Positions 51,591 through 62,275 of a stretch of DNA of 64,000 bases are shown here, piece by piece. The stretch comes from Ampullaceana balthica (Eukaryota; Mollusca; Gastropoda; Lymnaeidae), in the NCBI GenBank assembly GCA_944989445.1, contig CALYLW010000503.1, forward strand, positions 732,501 through 796,500, in the 5' to 3' direction. The translations under genes were made by a program, and so were the position numbers. Positions within the stretch are counted from its first letter, which is position 1. Each line of letters starts with the position of its first letter. The notes below the pieces were generated by a model, which searched no databases, was not told the origin of the DNA, and saw nothing but the letters and a program-made list of their open reading frames with translations.

Positions 51591-52582
51591 CTTATTATGC
51601 AGTAAATAGTCTTTAATTTTTTTTATGTCTATGCACGATAAACAATTTTTACAATTTCGTTTCAGTTCTTCTGAATTTTCTTCTGTTTTATTAGACTCTC
51701 AATAATAATAATAATAATACTTTAAAAAATAATTTTTAAAAGATATATTTAATTGCATTCATTTAAGCTCTTGGTTTTCTTGTTTCAGATGGTATTTCAC
51801 AGGATGATTGCTTGGGTTTTTAATAACTTTTTTTTTCATCAGTCGCGAAGCATCAGCTTCAAACGCTCTCTTCATTTACAACTTGGTACGTGTTTTTATA
51901 TTTCAGAATTAATCTAAATAAGATTGAAACCCTTAGCTTTCCCCAAGATTTATTACAGATGGTGAATTATCCCAGATCGCAAGACCTGATGCCAGTCCGC
52001 GCCAGACCAATGTTCTGCTACCCTCAAAGACGTTGAAAAAGGGACCTGAAATCGACTTTCTTTAAATCCAACGTGAGACCAAATGACTTCGTTCTTCCCG
52101 ACTCGAATTCGGATGTGGTTGTCTGACGAAACAAGGAAAACCAATATTTTATAAAACTTTTAAAACTCTAAAAAATGAAAGACTAGACATAATGCATGGA
52201 TAGCGTTGGACGCAATAATCTTCTGTATAGAAGGAGCGTCTGTGACAGACGTAACGTAGCCATTAAAAACTAATATTTATATTTTGATGAAAGATGTTTA
52301 AATATTTGTCGTCCCCACTCACCCTATCGCTGCCATTAGCACGAATTGTGAGATATGTGCCGTTTGCTTAAGTATAAGTTATTTTAAATTTTAAAAAATT
52401 AAATTGATCTTCAAATTTCTGAATTGGTAATAACCTAACACCGGGGTAAAAACTAATCATCGAGACACTTGCTGTGAAACGGCAAAGTTCGACAGTTGTC
52501 CAATAAATCTCCCTTTAGAGTTTGACTTCTCGGACAGTAGTATACAATGTTGGTTTTTATTTCCGCATAAAAATAGGCACCC
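51591..52582. other. Intergenic sequence
   Basis: AT-rich, no supported gene. It ends at the target duplication of the LTR element. Confidence 0.4.
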
Positions 52583-52587
52583 ACGGT

Positions 52588-53150
52588 TGTTACGTCTCTA
52601 TGTTTAGGTGGATTGTACCTTGCTCTCCGCTACACACAACATACACAAGAGATGACACAAGTCTGTGTAACGATGCAATGTTTATTCTACTATAAACAAC
52701 TGTACAACTGGCTGTCTTGCCTTGACATAAAATACATCTATATATAACGGGCTGTATGCTCAAGCATGCCCTCGGTCCGACCCGACCGCTTCTGGGCGAC
52801 GTTAAACTCAACTCTCTGTGTTACTGCAACCCTGCAGCTCCCCGGTCTACCCTGACCGGTCTGACCGCACAACACTGTGCGAACTACACAGCTTTCTGCA
52901 ACCCCTGCCCTCGTCTCGACTACTCTCTTATAAACCCCCCAACTGGTCTCAACTGACCCTGGCGTGTCCTCTGGTCATGTCCCTGACATATCCCGTGTGA
53001 CCAGAAGTTCACTCAGACATCACTAGACATTATTCCCGTGATAGGAGTTCATACCCGTCAACAACGCCTTGACCCGACTCCAACACTGGCTCACAACAAT
53101 CTCACAACAATCTCACAACAATCATTCGCAGTGATTCTCATACCCTGACA
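52588..53150 (-). repeat. 3' LTR (left)
   Basis: Begins tgttacgtctctatgttt and ends cataccctgaca on the plus strand. It appears identical to 57938-58500, including the same short frames. TG/CA boundaries and flanking acggt fix the ends. Confidence 0.93.
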
Positions 53151-53164
53151 TATCCCCCCTCTTC
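53151..53164 (-). promoter_or_regulatory. Polypurine tract
   Basis: On the minus strand gaagaggggggata directly precedes the 3' LTR (TGTCAGGG), the position where plus-strand DNA synthesis is primed. Confidence 0.75.
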
Positions 53165-54652
53165 CGTTAGATTCTACTTACGGGTAGAATCTCACAATAC
53201 AACAAAGTCAGGGCATGGAATCACTGCACATTACAATCACAATAACATAATACACAATGAATTAATATCTTTCAAAATAATTCCATACACAACATTGCAT
53301 GAAAAAAAACAATAGTATATACAACACAGAGCATAAATCCACTTGGTCGTACCTTTATACGACTTCACTAACCCGCAACGTCATTCGAGATGGACAGCCG
53401 TCATACTACCACCCCTGAATTACATACTCTATATATACATTAGTGCAAAAAGAAAATATATATACATGTGAAGTCTTAATGCATCTCATTATCACTAATA
53501 ATCAATCCATCTAACAATATGCCATTTACAAATCTTGGAAAAAAAAGTACACACACACAAAAAAAAATAATTCTAACACTTAAGCACTTGTCCACATCAT
53601 GTGGCATATTACGGAGCAATCACTGCTCACTTAATTACTTTTTAATAACACCTGGGTTATTAAGCTCTCTTATCCCTCCATAGGCACAGTTCTAAATCTA
53701 TGTATATAAATACAGCCCATCGCTCCTGCCACACAGGAACTTGGTTAATTGATAAACAAAAACTGCCCATCACTCCTGCCGCACAGGACGTAGTTAATTA
53801 TATAACAGAGGGAGCCTATCTCCCATGCCATACAGGTCTGACTTCCTACTTCTTGACTACTCGTACATTATTATCTTAATTCTCAAAGAACCAACCTTCG
53901 ACCTACTACTGGTCATAACACCTCACATAATTAGTATCCAACAATTGACCATTTTTACGCTAGATTGTTATCTATTTACAACTGACTCTACTGGTACCTC
54001 ATATAAATTCCTTAAGATATTTATTCCAGGATTACCTCCAGCATGAGATAATGTTATAGGGATAACTACTTATCCAAACTATAAACATTTCAGCCTGATT
54101 GTATTTAACCCATTACAATCAATTATATAACAATCATCAATCATGTGCATATAGTAGTCGTAATTAACATAATTCATCATAATAATCATAATACCCCAGA
54201 TTGCAATTAAATCTGTCATTAATTACAACTAGCTCTGTCCACATCATGGGACCTATAAGGAACAGTCACTGTTCTCCTATGTATATTTCACGTCCCCACA
54301 GCGGGACCCCTTTTATCCGTATCATCATAAACATAATATGATACTCATCACAAAACTTAAAGCATATTCATAATTCATTAATACAATTCATTTCATCATC
54401 AAAATCACCAACATTATTTTCAGCAGAAAATATCAACAATACATATCCTTGTAATCAAGAATGTCCTGATATCTCCAGGGCGAAACATTTCTTATATCAT
54501 TACCCCAATGGCCATGACCCTCAAAATACGTCATCAATACCCAGTATAGTACTGGTACCCATGACACATCAATACATGTTATAAAAAAATGACACGAGGT
54601 CACCTGGACCCCGCAAGTTCTAACAAAAAAACCTTATTATCTCTTATAGTTA
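53165..54652 (-). other. Non-coding, hairpin-rich 3' region of the LTR element
   Basis: About 1.5 kb between the coiled-coil ORF and the polypurine tract with no ORF of note. Short inverted repeats with roughly 5-nt loops recur: ccac-atcat-gtgg (53592), gagca-atcac-tgctc (53614), tcctg-ccaca-cagga (53724), tcctg-ccgca-cagga (53774), gggag-cctat-ctccc (53810), gaaca-gtcac-tgttc (54260), ccagta-tag-tactgg (54541). Two of them lie in a 50-bp direct repeat. Function unknown; RNA packaging, dimerisation or stability elements are possibilities. Confidence 0.5.
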
Positions 54653-56740
54653 TCACCACATCATCATCATAACAAATATCATATTCATATATATCAATAC
54701 ACAGGCCAAAAATTTCATAACATTGAAAAAAATCATAGCCGTTGTATCTGAGGGTGGGATATTACGTTTGTCCCCAATCCTAAATAACAAACGACCCTGG
54801 TTTCCGTTATACAGGCTGATGTGTTCTAAGTCATGCCTACGCGGCACTTCCCACGTGGGTATAACAATACCGCAGCTAGTGTCATAATAACCCTGACCTT
54901 TGAATTTTCCTTCTTGACCCCTTGTGTCTATGACTACATCTGCGCACGCGCCACTTTCGCCCCCACGACTTACTGTTCTCCCCAGGACTTCAGCTATCAA
55001 CAAAAACATTACTCTTAACGGACCAGCGAAGCCGTTATCTTTCTTTGTAAGCCTGTCCTGTGAGCTTTTGTCGGTCATGGTCTGCGTATTACCGGCCCGT
55101 CTTGACCGTAATGTGTCAATGTCCTTACGTAACTGTGCAACGTTTACCGTGCTATGTGTTTGGATGTCGCACCCGTATTCTGTGTCCCCCGACTCCAAGC
55201 TATGACCCGCTGAGCACATGTCATTGTCATATTTTTTTGTGAGCTTGCTTTTTTCTACCCTCTCTGTAGTCAACTCAGTTTTTCGCTCCTTAGTAGCATT
55301 ACATTCCTGTGTACTTTTTTTTCCTTCTGAGGGCTTCACCTCATCTTTACTATCTGGGTCACTAATTTTTTCTATGTCCACTTGGCGACCTTTGTCAACA
55401 ATTTCCTCTTTCTCTATCAACTCTTTGTTCTCATTTTCGTACGGTTTTTCAACAATACTATGGTGTGTCTTGCACCTTCTCTGCACCATAGCTGTCATAT
55501 CTTTCCCTGTTAACCTGAGGCTTAAGTCAGCCATTTTTTCTTCTTTGTCCGTTATGATTCGCCATAATTCCGTTATGTCTTCTTTGTTACGTTCTACCTT
55601 TAGGGTTAACTGCTTATTAACCTCTTCTTTTTGAGTCAGTCTTTCTTTAATATTTTTGTTTTCTATCTCTCTTTCCTTTAGCTCCCTCTGTAATTTTTCC
55701 ATAAGTTCGTCGTTATCATCCAGCGTCCTATTCAGCCCTGTTATATTTTGGTTTGCAATTATTAAGTTTATTTCCATCTCTGCTAGTTTTTCATCTTTTC
55801 CCTTGAATATTTTTATCAAATTAGAATACACTTCATCCATTTCGGTACTTTTCATTTTCATGTTCATGGACTTAACTTCAGATTCATTCATTTTTATTTT
55901 GTGCTCTCTCTTCAATTCTTCTAATAAATCATCTTTGTCTGCTAAACTCTTACTCAGATTGTCGTGTGTAATCATTAGGTTTCTCTCCCTTTCTATGTTT
56001 TTTCTCTCTTTTTCTTTTATTTCCCTCTGTAATTTTTCTAATATTTCATCTTTTTCAACCCCAGACTTCTTCAACTCTGTTATATGTTGGTTTGCCTTGT
56101 TTACATTTATCTCCATCTCTGCTAGTATGCCCTCTTTCACCTTGAGTATTTCTAATAATCTGGGAAAATCTCTCTCCATTGAGTCGATTTTCATTTTTAA
56201 ACTCAATAGCTCGACTTCTTTTTCATCTACTTTTGTTTTGTGATCACTCTTTAATTTGTCTAATAACTCCACTTTGTCGTTTAGCTCTCTTTCTACTTTT
56301 CCCAATAATTCCTCTTTTTCAACCAACTGACTTTCTCGTTCGGCAATTTTCATTCTTACTTCAATTGACTCAGCTTCAGTTTTCTCTATTTTTAATTTGT
56401 GTTCCACGTCTTCTTTTTCTAGTTCTTTAAGTCTGTTTTGAACGCTACGTACTGTTGATTGTAATTCATTTACTGTATCTGTGTGTTCCGCTATTTCCTT
56501 ATCTTTGTTGAACAATGCGGCTTTTAGCCTGTCTACAAGGCTCAGGTTGTCTGCCAATTCCAAGTTTAACCAATCTATTTCTTTTTTATCTTCGGCGTTA
56601 CGGTTTTTAAGGAAACTAATTTCCATTTCTTTTTTGTCATATTCTTCATATTTCTTTATATATTGTCTTTTGTTCTTAGGGGAATTCTCATGAACTTCAG
56701 TAACTTTCTTACTCTTGGGCTTGTGATCACCCTGGATCAT
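54653..56740 (-). CDS. 695-residue coiled-coil protein of the LTR element
   Basis: An intact frame from ATG 56740 to a stop at 54653. Residues about 30-410 are almost continuous charged heptads (LKNRNAEDKKEIDWLNLELA, EKLQREIKEKERKN), a long coiled coil. Residues 159-271 and 272-384 are tandem duplicates (LLDKLKSDHK / LLEELKREHK; LAEMEIN twice). A polar Ser/Thr/Lys-rich linker follows. Residues 573-587 (GPLRVMFLLIAEVLG) are hydrophobic, 600-660 look globular (GKFKGQGYYDTSCGIVIPTW), and 669-694 (FFNVMKFLACVLIYMNMIFV) could span a membrane. No nucleocapsid zinc knuckle, protease or RT motif. It could be a gag-like structural protein or a captured coding sequence; function is unknown. Confidence 0.75.
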   Translation of the reverse strand: MIQGDHKPKSKKVTEVHENSPKNKRQYIKKYEEYDKKEMEISFLKNRNAEDKKEIDWLNLELADNLSLVDRLKAALFNKDKEIAEHTDTVNELQSTVRSVQNRLKELEKEDVEHKLKIEKTEAESIEVRMKIAERESQLVEKEELLGKVERELNDKVELLDKLKSDHKTKVDEKEVELLSLKMKIDSMERDFPRLLEILKVKEGILAEMEINVNKANQHITELKKSGVEKDEILEKLQREIKEKERKNIERERNLMITHDNLSKSLADKDDLLEELKREHKIKMNESEVKSMNMKMKSTEMDEVYSNLIKIFKGKDEKLAEMEINLIIANQNITGLNRTLDDNDELMEKLQRELKEREIENKNIKERLTQKEEVNKQLTLKVERNKEDITELWRIITDKEEKMADLSLRLTGKDMTAMVQRRCKTHHSIVEKPYENENKELIEKEEIVDKGRQVDIEKISDPDSKDEVKPSEGKKSTQECNATKERKTELTTERVEKSKLTKKYDNDMCSAGHSLESGDTEYGCDIQTHSTVNVAQLRKDIDTLRSRRAGNTQTMTDKSSQDRLTKKDNGFAGPLRVMFLLIAEVLGRTVSRGGESGACADVVIDTRGQEGKFKGQGYYDTSCGIVIPTWEVPRRHDLEHISLYNGNQGRLLFRIGDKRNIPPSDTTAMIFFNVMKFLACVLIYMNMIFVMMMMW

Positions 56741-56806
56741 GTTTTCCTTTTCATACCTTACGATATTGACCGGTTCTTCGGGATTCTCATGTCTATAATA
56801 TTTAAA

Positions 56807-57130
56807 CTAGCCAGCTGATGGGTCCGCCACCCTATAAACCTCTTCCGTTAAATATGGATCTTCACAATATATACTGGCTATTCCATATAGTACTTCCTCA
56901 CAGTTAATAACTTCACTGTCGTAGTGTTCTGTCTCTTCTATAGCCCTTCTCTGTCTTTTTGCCTCTAATTTTGATTGTCTCTTTTCGTATTGTCTACGTT
57001 TTTTCTCATCTTTTATCTGTCGCTGTCTTTGTCTCTCTTCGTTTTGTCTCAGTAATTTTTCATCTTCTTTATGCCACTTTGCCCGTACTTCCTCAATTTT
57101 ATTAATCCACCATCTATCCTTGTCCGCCAT
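56807..57130 (-). CDS. 107-residue charged helical protein, followed by in-frame TAG
   Basis: ATG at 57128-57130; MADKDRWWINKIEEVRAKWH begins a long Lys/Arg/Glu/Gln helix (QNEERQRQRQIKDEKKRRQ), then an acidic tail with EVINCEEVLYGIASIYCEDP, ending DPSAG and TAG (56807-56809). The next 22 codons are open and in frame with the ATG of the 695-codon ORF, so suppression of the TAG would give a single chain of about 825 residues. It could be the N-terminal part of a gag-like product. No family recognised. Confidence 0.6.
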   Translation of the reverse strand: MADKDRWWINKIEEVRAKWHKEDEKLLRQNEERQRQRQIKDEKKRRQYEKRQSKLEAKRQRRAIEETEHYDSEVINCEEVLYGIASIYCEDPYLTEEVYRVADPSAG

Positions 57131-57410
57131 TATTTTATCTAGCTTTTATATTTTACTTTTTATAATCTAGCTTCCCTTATTGTCCGTTTATATCTGACAG
57201 GTATGCTATATCTATATATATTATCTAACAGATCAATCTTGCTATAGCACACTTCCCCAATTTAACACTATTTTATAAGTAATTAAGTACGTACTTACTG
57301 TGGGTTATATTTCAGACATAATATCCATATACAATGAAAGTCCCATTACACAATAAATATCCATTCGTAAGAAGTTCACAAAGTCACACTTTTTGCAGTT
57401 TCCTTGTCAC

Positions 57411-57701
57411 TTAGTAATGTTTTTCTCCACCTTGAATATCTTCTCGATCTTGTCCCGATTTGAACTGTGGTGCTGTGGGTCGTCTCGGCTCCTCAGGGTC
57501 CCACTGGGGCGGGATGGTTGGTTCTGCAACTTGACCTCCCGGTACAGTTTGTAATCGTCTTCTCTCGTAGTTGGCACCGTCTGGTTCAGACGTCGTTTCT
57601 GTGCTGGTTCCGACGTCGTTGTTTTGCTGGTTCTGGTTCGAGGTATCTCTTGTAGTTGGTCTTCTGGCTGGTAATGTTCCGTACTGGAACTTGCTAGGCA
57701 T
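57411..57701 (-). CDS. Short Pro/Gln-rich hydrophilic ORF near the LTR-element 5' end
   Basis: 96 codons from ATG 57701 (MPSKFQYGTLPARRPTTRDT, IPPQWDPEEPRRPTAPQFKS). A competing frame, 57407-57925, is open right from the primer-binding site but has its first ATG only at codon 24. Only one is likely to be translated; the choice is uncertain. A donor-like ca|gtaagt lies downstream near 57299, so this region could be a spliced leader. Confidence 0.35.
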   Translation of the reverse strand: MPSKFQYGTLPARRPTTRDTSNQNQQNNDVGTSTETTSEPDGANYERRRLQTVPGGQVAEPTIPPQWDPEEPRRPTAPQFKSGQDREDIQGGEKHY

Positions 57702-57920
57702 CGTCTATCAGAAAATCCGCTGATACGTTGATCGTTGCCCTGTCTGCCCGTGTTCGTCGCTGGTTGATCGTCGTTGTGCTGTTGTAAGACGTATGCCCTA
57801 CGATGGATACAGTAGTCTGTATCAGAGGCGCTGTACTGAAAAGTACAGGCGCACATACCGCTGTGCTGATGTGGTTCCGTCCCATCTCTCGTAGTGTTTG
57901 GCGGTGCTAGGCAATCCAGA

Positions 57921-57937
57921 GACAATTCGGGCCCCCA
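57921..57937 (-). promoter_or_regulatory. Primer-binding site
   Basis: On the minus strand TGGGGGCCCGAATTGTC follows the 5' LTR without a gap. The plus-strand copy ends gggccccca, the CCA of a tRNA 3' end. The first seven bases agree with tRNA-Pro primer sites in animal retroelements; the rest does not, so the primer tRNA is not assigned. Confidence 0.7.
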
Positions 57938-58500
57938 TGTTACGTCTCTATGTTTAGGTGGATTGTACCTTGCTCTCCGCTACACACAACATACACAAGA
58001 GATGACACAAGTCTGTGTAACGATGCAATGTTTATTCTACTATAAACAACTGTACAACTGGCTGTCTTGCCTTGACATAAAATACATCTATATATAACGG
58101 GCTGTATGCTCAAGCATGCCCTCGGTCCGACCCGACCGCTTCTGGGCGACGTTAAACTCAACTCTCTGTGTTACTGCAACCCTGCAGCTCCCCGGTCTAC
58201 CCTGACCGGTCTGACCGCACAACACTGTGCGAACTACACAGCTTTCTGCAACCCCTGCCCTCGTCTCGACTACTCTCTTATAAACCCCCCAACTGGTCTC
58301 AACTGACCCTGGCGTGTCCTCTGGTCATGTCCCTGACATATCCCGTGTGACCAGAAGTTCACTCAGACATCACTAGACATTATTCCCGTGATAGGAGTTC
58401 ATACCCGTCAACAACGCCTTGACCCGACTCCAACACTGGCTCACAACAATCTCACAACAATCTCACAACAATCATTCGCAGTGATTCTCATACCCTGACA
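57938..58500 (-). repeat. 5' LTR (right)
   Basis: 563 bp, apparently identical to the left LTR. On the minus strand it contains a TATA-like ttatatatagatg (near 58085-58098) and, about 55 bases on, AATAAA (58031-58036), so promoter and polyadenylation signal lie close together and the R region should be short. Confidence 0.93.
58031..58098 (-). promoter_or_regulatory. LTR promoter TATA box and polyadenylation signal
   Basis: Minus-strand ttatatatagatgtatttta at the right end of this interval, and gtagaataaacattgc at the left end. The same pair occurs in the left LTR at 52681-52748. Confidence 0.5.
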
Positions 58501-58505
58501 ACGGT

Positions 58506-60660
58506 TCAATTTGAAATATTCTTTGACTTTATTCACTATCAAAGTCAAGCAAATTACTGAGGTCAACATTTAAAAAGAAATTTAAAAAAAACAAGTATTG
58601 ATAAAAATATTTGAATGGAACATTGACGTTTCTTGTAGTCAAGATATAATTATAATGCATCACATTGGAAAATCTTGGAATTCGAGACTAGATGGACGAC
58701 TAAAGGAAATGGCTGCAACGATTTTACGTCAAGTTCTAGGAGCGAGGGACTTTAGTGTGTTACGAAATAGGGTGGATAGGTGCCAGCCCAAGGAATGGGG
58801 GGGGGTGGAGGTTTTGTTGTAAGGGTTTGAGTGAAAGCTACCAGAGGGGGTCACAATAAAAAATAAAGGCAGTGCAAACGCTAATCTCAATGAAAATGTA
58901 TTTGTATCAGACGTATTAACAAAATCCGCAGCAAAATTGATTTAAGGCTTATACAACCGGAATGTCGGCACGGCCATAACAGAAATTTCGGCACGCCTTT
59001 TCTAGATGCTTTTCGACATTGATTTTATTTAAATTCATATATTTAATTTTTTTTAAAAACAACAACTACTGGAAATCTAGTACAGTAACATCAAATACCG
59101 TCGGAGAGTTTATAAAATTTTAATCTCCATTTAAACTAATTTGGTTTTCCTTATTATTACGTTTTGATTTAAAATTAATTAAATTAAGCTCCTTAAAAAA
59201 AGCGTGTCTCTTATCAGTGGCGTTCTCTGGTGGCGAGGGAGGGATGCCATTTGCGCGGTTTTCTTATGAGCACAATTTTAAACGTAAACAATTTTTTTTA
59301 AAAATTAAGGATGCGCCTTTCCCCATACAGCTAATAAATCTCCAGAATGTTCGAAACATCTACACGTGTGAAAAAATGACCAGGTCAAAACAAAAACTAC
59401 GTTTTCAAGATTCACAACGGTATTTAGCTTAGCAGGAGCTTTAGTTGACGTTGCGTCGAGGTCTGCTGGACATTGCCGTGGTCAAAGTCTCCATCTGATT
59501 TAAGTTACACAAGCTAATGCTTACTCCACCGCAGAAATATAATGTTTCTCTCTAGCGTCTTCCTTCAGCTCTTAACACGAAAGCATTTTTCTTTTTACAC
59601 AATAAGAAGTGTGCAGTTTCTCATTAATTTTTATACGTTATTTTCTTTAACATGTCAAACTAAAACACGTATCAGCCCCTTCCCCACTCCCCCGGCCTGG
59701 CAACACACGCAAGAGTCCAAGAGAAGCCAGTGACCAAGGCTAACTGATGACGTATTGGTAAAATCTGACTGCGTTAATACCACACCTCACCTATTTCATG
59801 TTAAAAGTTTATATATACAAGCATATAATCATCCGAGCAATTAATTTCGAATAGTTTATAACCATAGCTCTTCTAAGGGCTCGGGGTCCCCACGCGCCAT
59901 AACTCTTACCTGGGCGCAAGATTAACACGCAACAAAACTCTTGTCAGGCCTCGAGGTCCCTACGGTTAACAACTCCGTGAGTTTCTCTTAAACATGTGCA
60001 AATTATCCAATAACATCATATCATCCACGAAAAAAAAGCTTGACTTTTCAACTTTACCCCTCCCCGGCCAATTGCCTGTATGGCGACAGTATAATGGCTA
60101 TGAAATATAATTGCAATTTTAGAGTTATGTGAGGTTCTCACTGCCCCTGAAATGAACCTTGAATTTCTTAAAGTTGTGATTAGGCTGGGGGTGGGGGTGA
60201 GAAATTGAACGCGGTATCATTGCTGCTCTTTCTTATGCGCTTAGCTGAAAAAGCATGTGTGAAAACTTTGGTTAGCGAGAGAGTGTTGTGTTTTATGTAT
60301 CTGTGACAAAGGGCCACAATTGTTGCAGTGGTGCAGATGGCGCTTACGTCGAGTCTCCGAAGTTAGAATTGACCATTTACCTGCATCGAAACAATGCCCG
60401 TGACGACCGTCCTAGTCACCTAACACAGACAGCAAGTCGATTAACAATGGAGTTGGAAAGGGTACCACTTGTTCCGTTATTTTTAGGGGGTGGCATCTTC
60501 AGTCACCAAGAGTTTTTGGCTTTTCTATTGAAAGGTGGTGAGCAAAAAGGTAAATCCACATCGGGTGCACACACCTTAGCTACTCCACTGAGATGGTATT
60601 TAAATTACAGAAATCAAACAAACGGAGACTGTTCCAGGCAAAATTTCATATCTGGAAAAC
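58506..60660. other. Intergenic sequence
   Basis: No confident gene. The plus frame 60288-60692 (134 codons) has no recognised domain and runs into the minisatellite, so it is not called. Confidence 0.4.
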
Positions 60661-60661
60661 A

Positions 60662-60910
60662 AGTTCAAGGGTTAAACAAGTTCAAGGGTTAAACAAGTTC
60701 AAGGGTAAAACAAGTTAAAGGGTTAAACAATTTAAAGGGTAAAACAAGTCAAATGGTTAAACAAGTTCAAGGGTTAAACAAGTTCAAGGGTAAAACAAGT
60801 TCAAGGGTAAAACAAGTTCAAGGGTTAAACAAGTTCAATGGTTAAACAAGTTCAAGGGTTAAACAAGTTCAAGGTTTAAACAAGTTCAAGGGTTAAACAA
60901 GTTAAAGGTA
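60662..60910. repeat. 17-bp minisatellite, about 14 copies
   Basis: aacaagttcaagggtta repeated with single-base variants (gggtaaaac, tcaatggtt). Confidence 0.92.
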
Positions 60911-61980
60911 TAGTTTAGAACTGTGTGGTTGAGTGTGGTTGTATACCACCCCGTCAGAGTCTCTGGCTTGAGCTATAAAGTATCTGCTAAACTGTCTAAA
61001 CACATTTTTCATTTGAATAGGAAATGTTCAAGATACTTTTCTTTGTTATTCCGAGATCATGGTGATGTATAAAAGAATGCTATATTTATAAAAACAACAA
61101 CAGAACAGATCAGCCTCAGGTAACTTGGGATTTGTCATCTGAACGTCGCGGCGGCGGCCGGATTGTTGATGCTAAGTATCGTGGCGAGGTTGAGGGGCGA
61201 GAAGGAGACCCATCGATTTCACATCACTTACAGGCTTTGTTGTCTAACTACTGAATCCATCATTATTTACCATCTGTGGATTGTTGGAGGGGATTGCCCC
61301 GAATTTCATGTCTCTTCAAAGCCTGCTAAACAAACCGTTGAATGTGATCGGTGAGTCATTGAAGGATAAACTCATCGCCACCTAGCTCTCCCCTCCATAC
61401 ACACACACACACACACACTCACAAACAGACATAACTCACGCAGACATACGTACGAACAGACAGAGGCACTCGCAAATCGCCTGGGTAGACACTTTAAGTT
61501 TTGAAAAATACCATCGTCTGAGAGCCAACTAAAGCCCCATCAACCCCGACCATAGGACCTTCGGTCTCGCTGCCTGACAGGTCACTAATGCATCCCCGCT
61601 CTATATTGGTCTCATAGCATGGCTGAGCCGGGGTGGGGGCGTGGGTGGGTGGGGGTCTTTTCAAATAGTTTTATCAATATTCTTTGTCTGGTGAATGGTG
61701 AGTGAAAAAAATATTCTCTGTCGTTGAGTAGGCGCCGTGGAGGTTTTTTTTTCAAAGTTGTTTGTAAAAGCAATTATATAGCTTGTTTCCATGGATACAT
61801 TATAGTTGTATTGTTTTAAACAAGGGTTAAGCACTCGGATATAGACAGAGAAAATAGCGCCACTGTTCAGAAGATACTGATACAGTTATGTTGGAGACTT
61901 TCATTTGATGTAAGTAGCTTTATGCCTATTGACTTTCTGTGTGTCGAGATGGCTAGAAGTTGACTTGAGCTGTGATCATG
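60911..61980. other. Intergenic sequence
   Basis: No supported gene. A CA run lies near 61399-61420. Confidence 0.4.
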
Positions 61981-61984
61981 GGCT

Positions 61985-62270
61985 TAGTGATAGCAGTTAG
62001 CAACTGTTAACAGAGGGTAGAGGTATACAAGACTTTTGATGTATTTGATAGCAGTTAGCAACTGTTAACAGAGGGTAGAGGTATACAAGACTTTTGATGT
62101 ATTTGATAGCAGTTAGCAACTGTTAACAGAGGGTAGAGGTATACAAGACTTTTGATGTATTTGATAGCAGTTAGCAACTGTTAACTGAGGGTAGAGGTAT
62201 AGGAGACTTTTGTTGTGCGTATGTGATTACAGTTAGCAATAGTTGACAGTAGATACAGGTATGGGAGTTA
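61985..62270. repeat. 58-bp minisatellite, 4 to 5 copies
   Basis: The unit gatagcagttagcaactgtt + aacagagggtagaggtatac + aagacttttgatgtattt repeats at 61992, 62050, 62108 and 62166, then a diverged copy. An ambiguous base (n) lies at about 62275, just past the array. Confidence 0.9.
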
Positions 62271-62275
62271 TTAGN

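Larger units (their letters stand above)
52588..58500 (-). mobile_element. Complete LTR retrotransposon lacking pol (LARD-like)
   Basis: 5,913 bp with direct 563-bp LTRs (52588-53150, 57938-58500) that start TG and end CA, flanked by acggt at 52583-52587 and 58501-58505. The primer-binding site next to the right LTR and the polypurine tract next to the left LTR put the coding strand on minus. The LTRs look identical, so insertion is recent. Internal ORFs are a short hydrophilic frame, a 107-codon charged ORF and a 695-codon coiled-coil ORF. No protease, reverse transcriptase, RNase H or integrase motif is seen on either strand. It should therefore need enzymes from another element. Superfamily is unresolved; a 5-bp duplication suits several LTR groups. 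Confidence 0.88.

Noticed and set aside
52590..53000. 73-, 66- and 60-codon frames repeated exactly at 57940-58350
   Set aside because: They lie wholly inside the two LTRs and are identical only because the LTRs are.
55218..56693. Plus-strand frames rich in Ser/Phe/Leu, up to 195 codons
   Set aside because: Antisense shadows of the Lys/Glu-rich coiled-coil ORF on the minus strand.
60288..60692. 134-codon plus-strand frame
   Set aside because: No recognised motif, runs into a minisatellite, and no conserved splice context.
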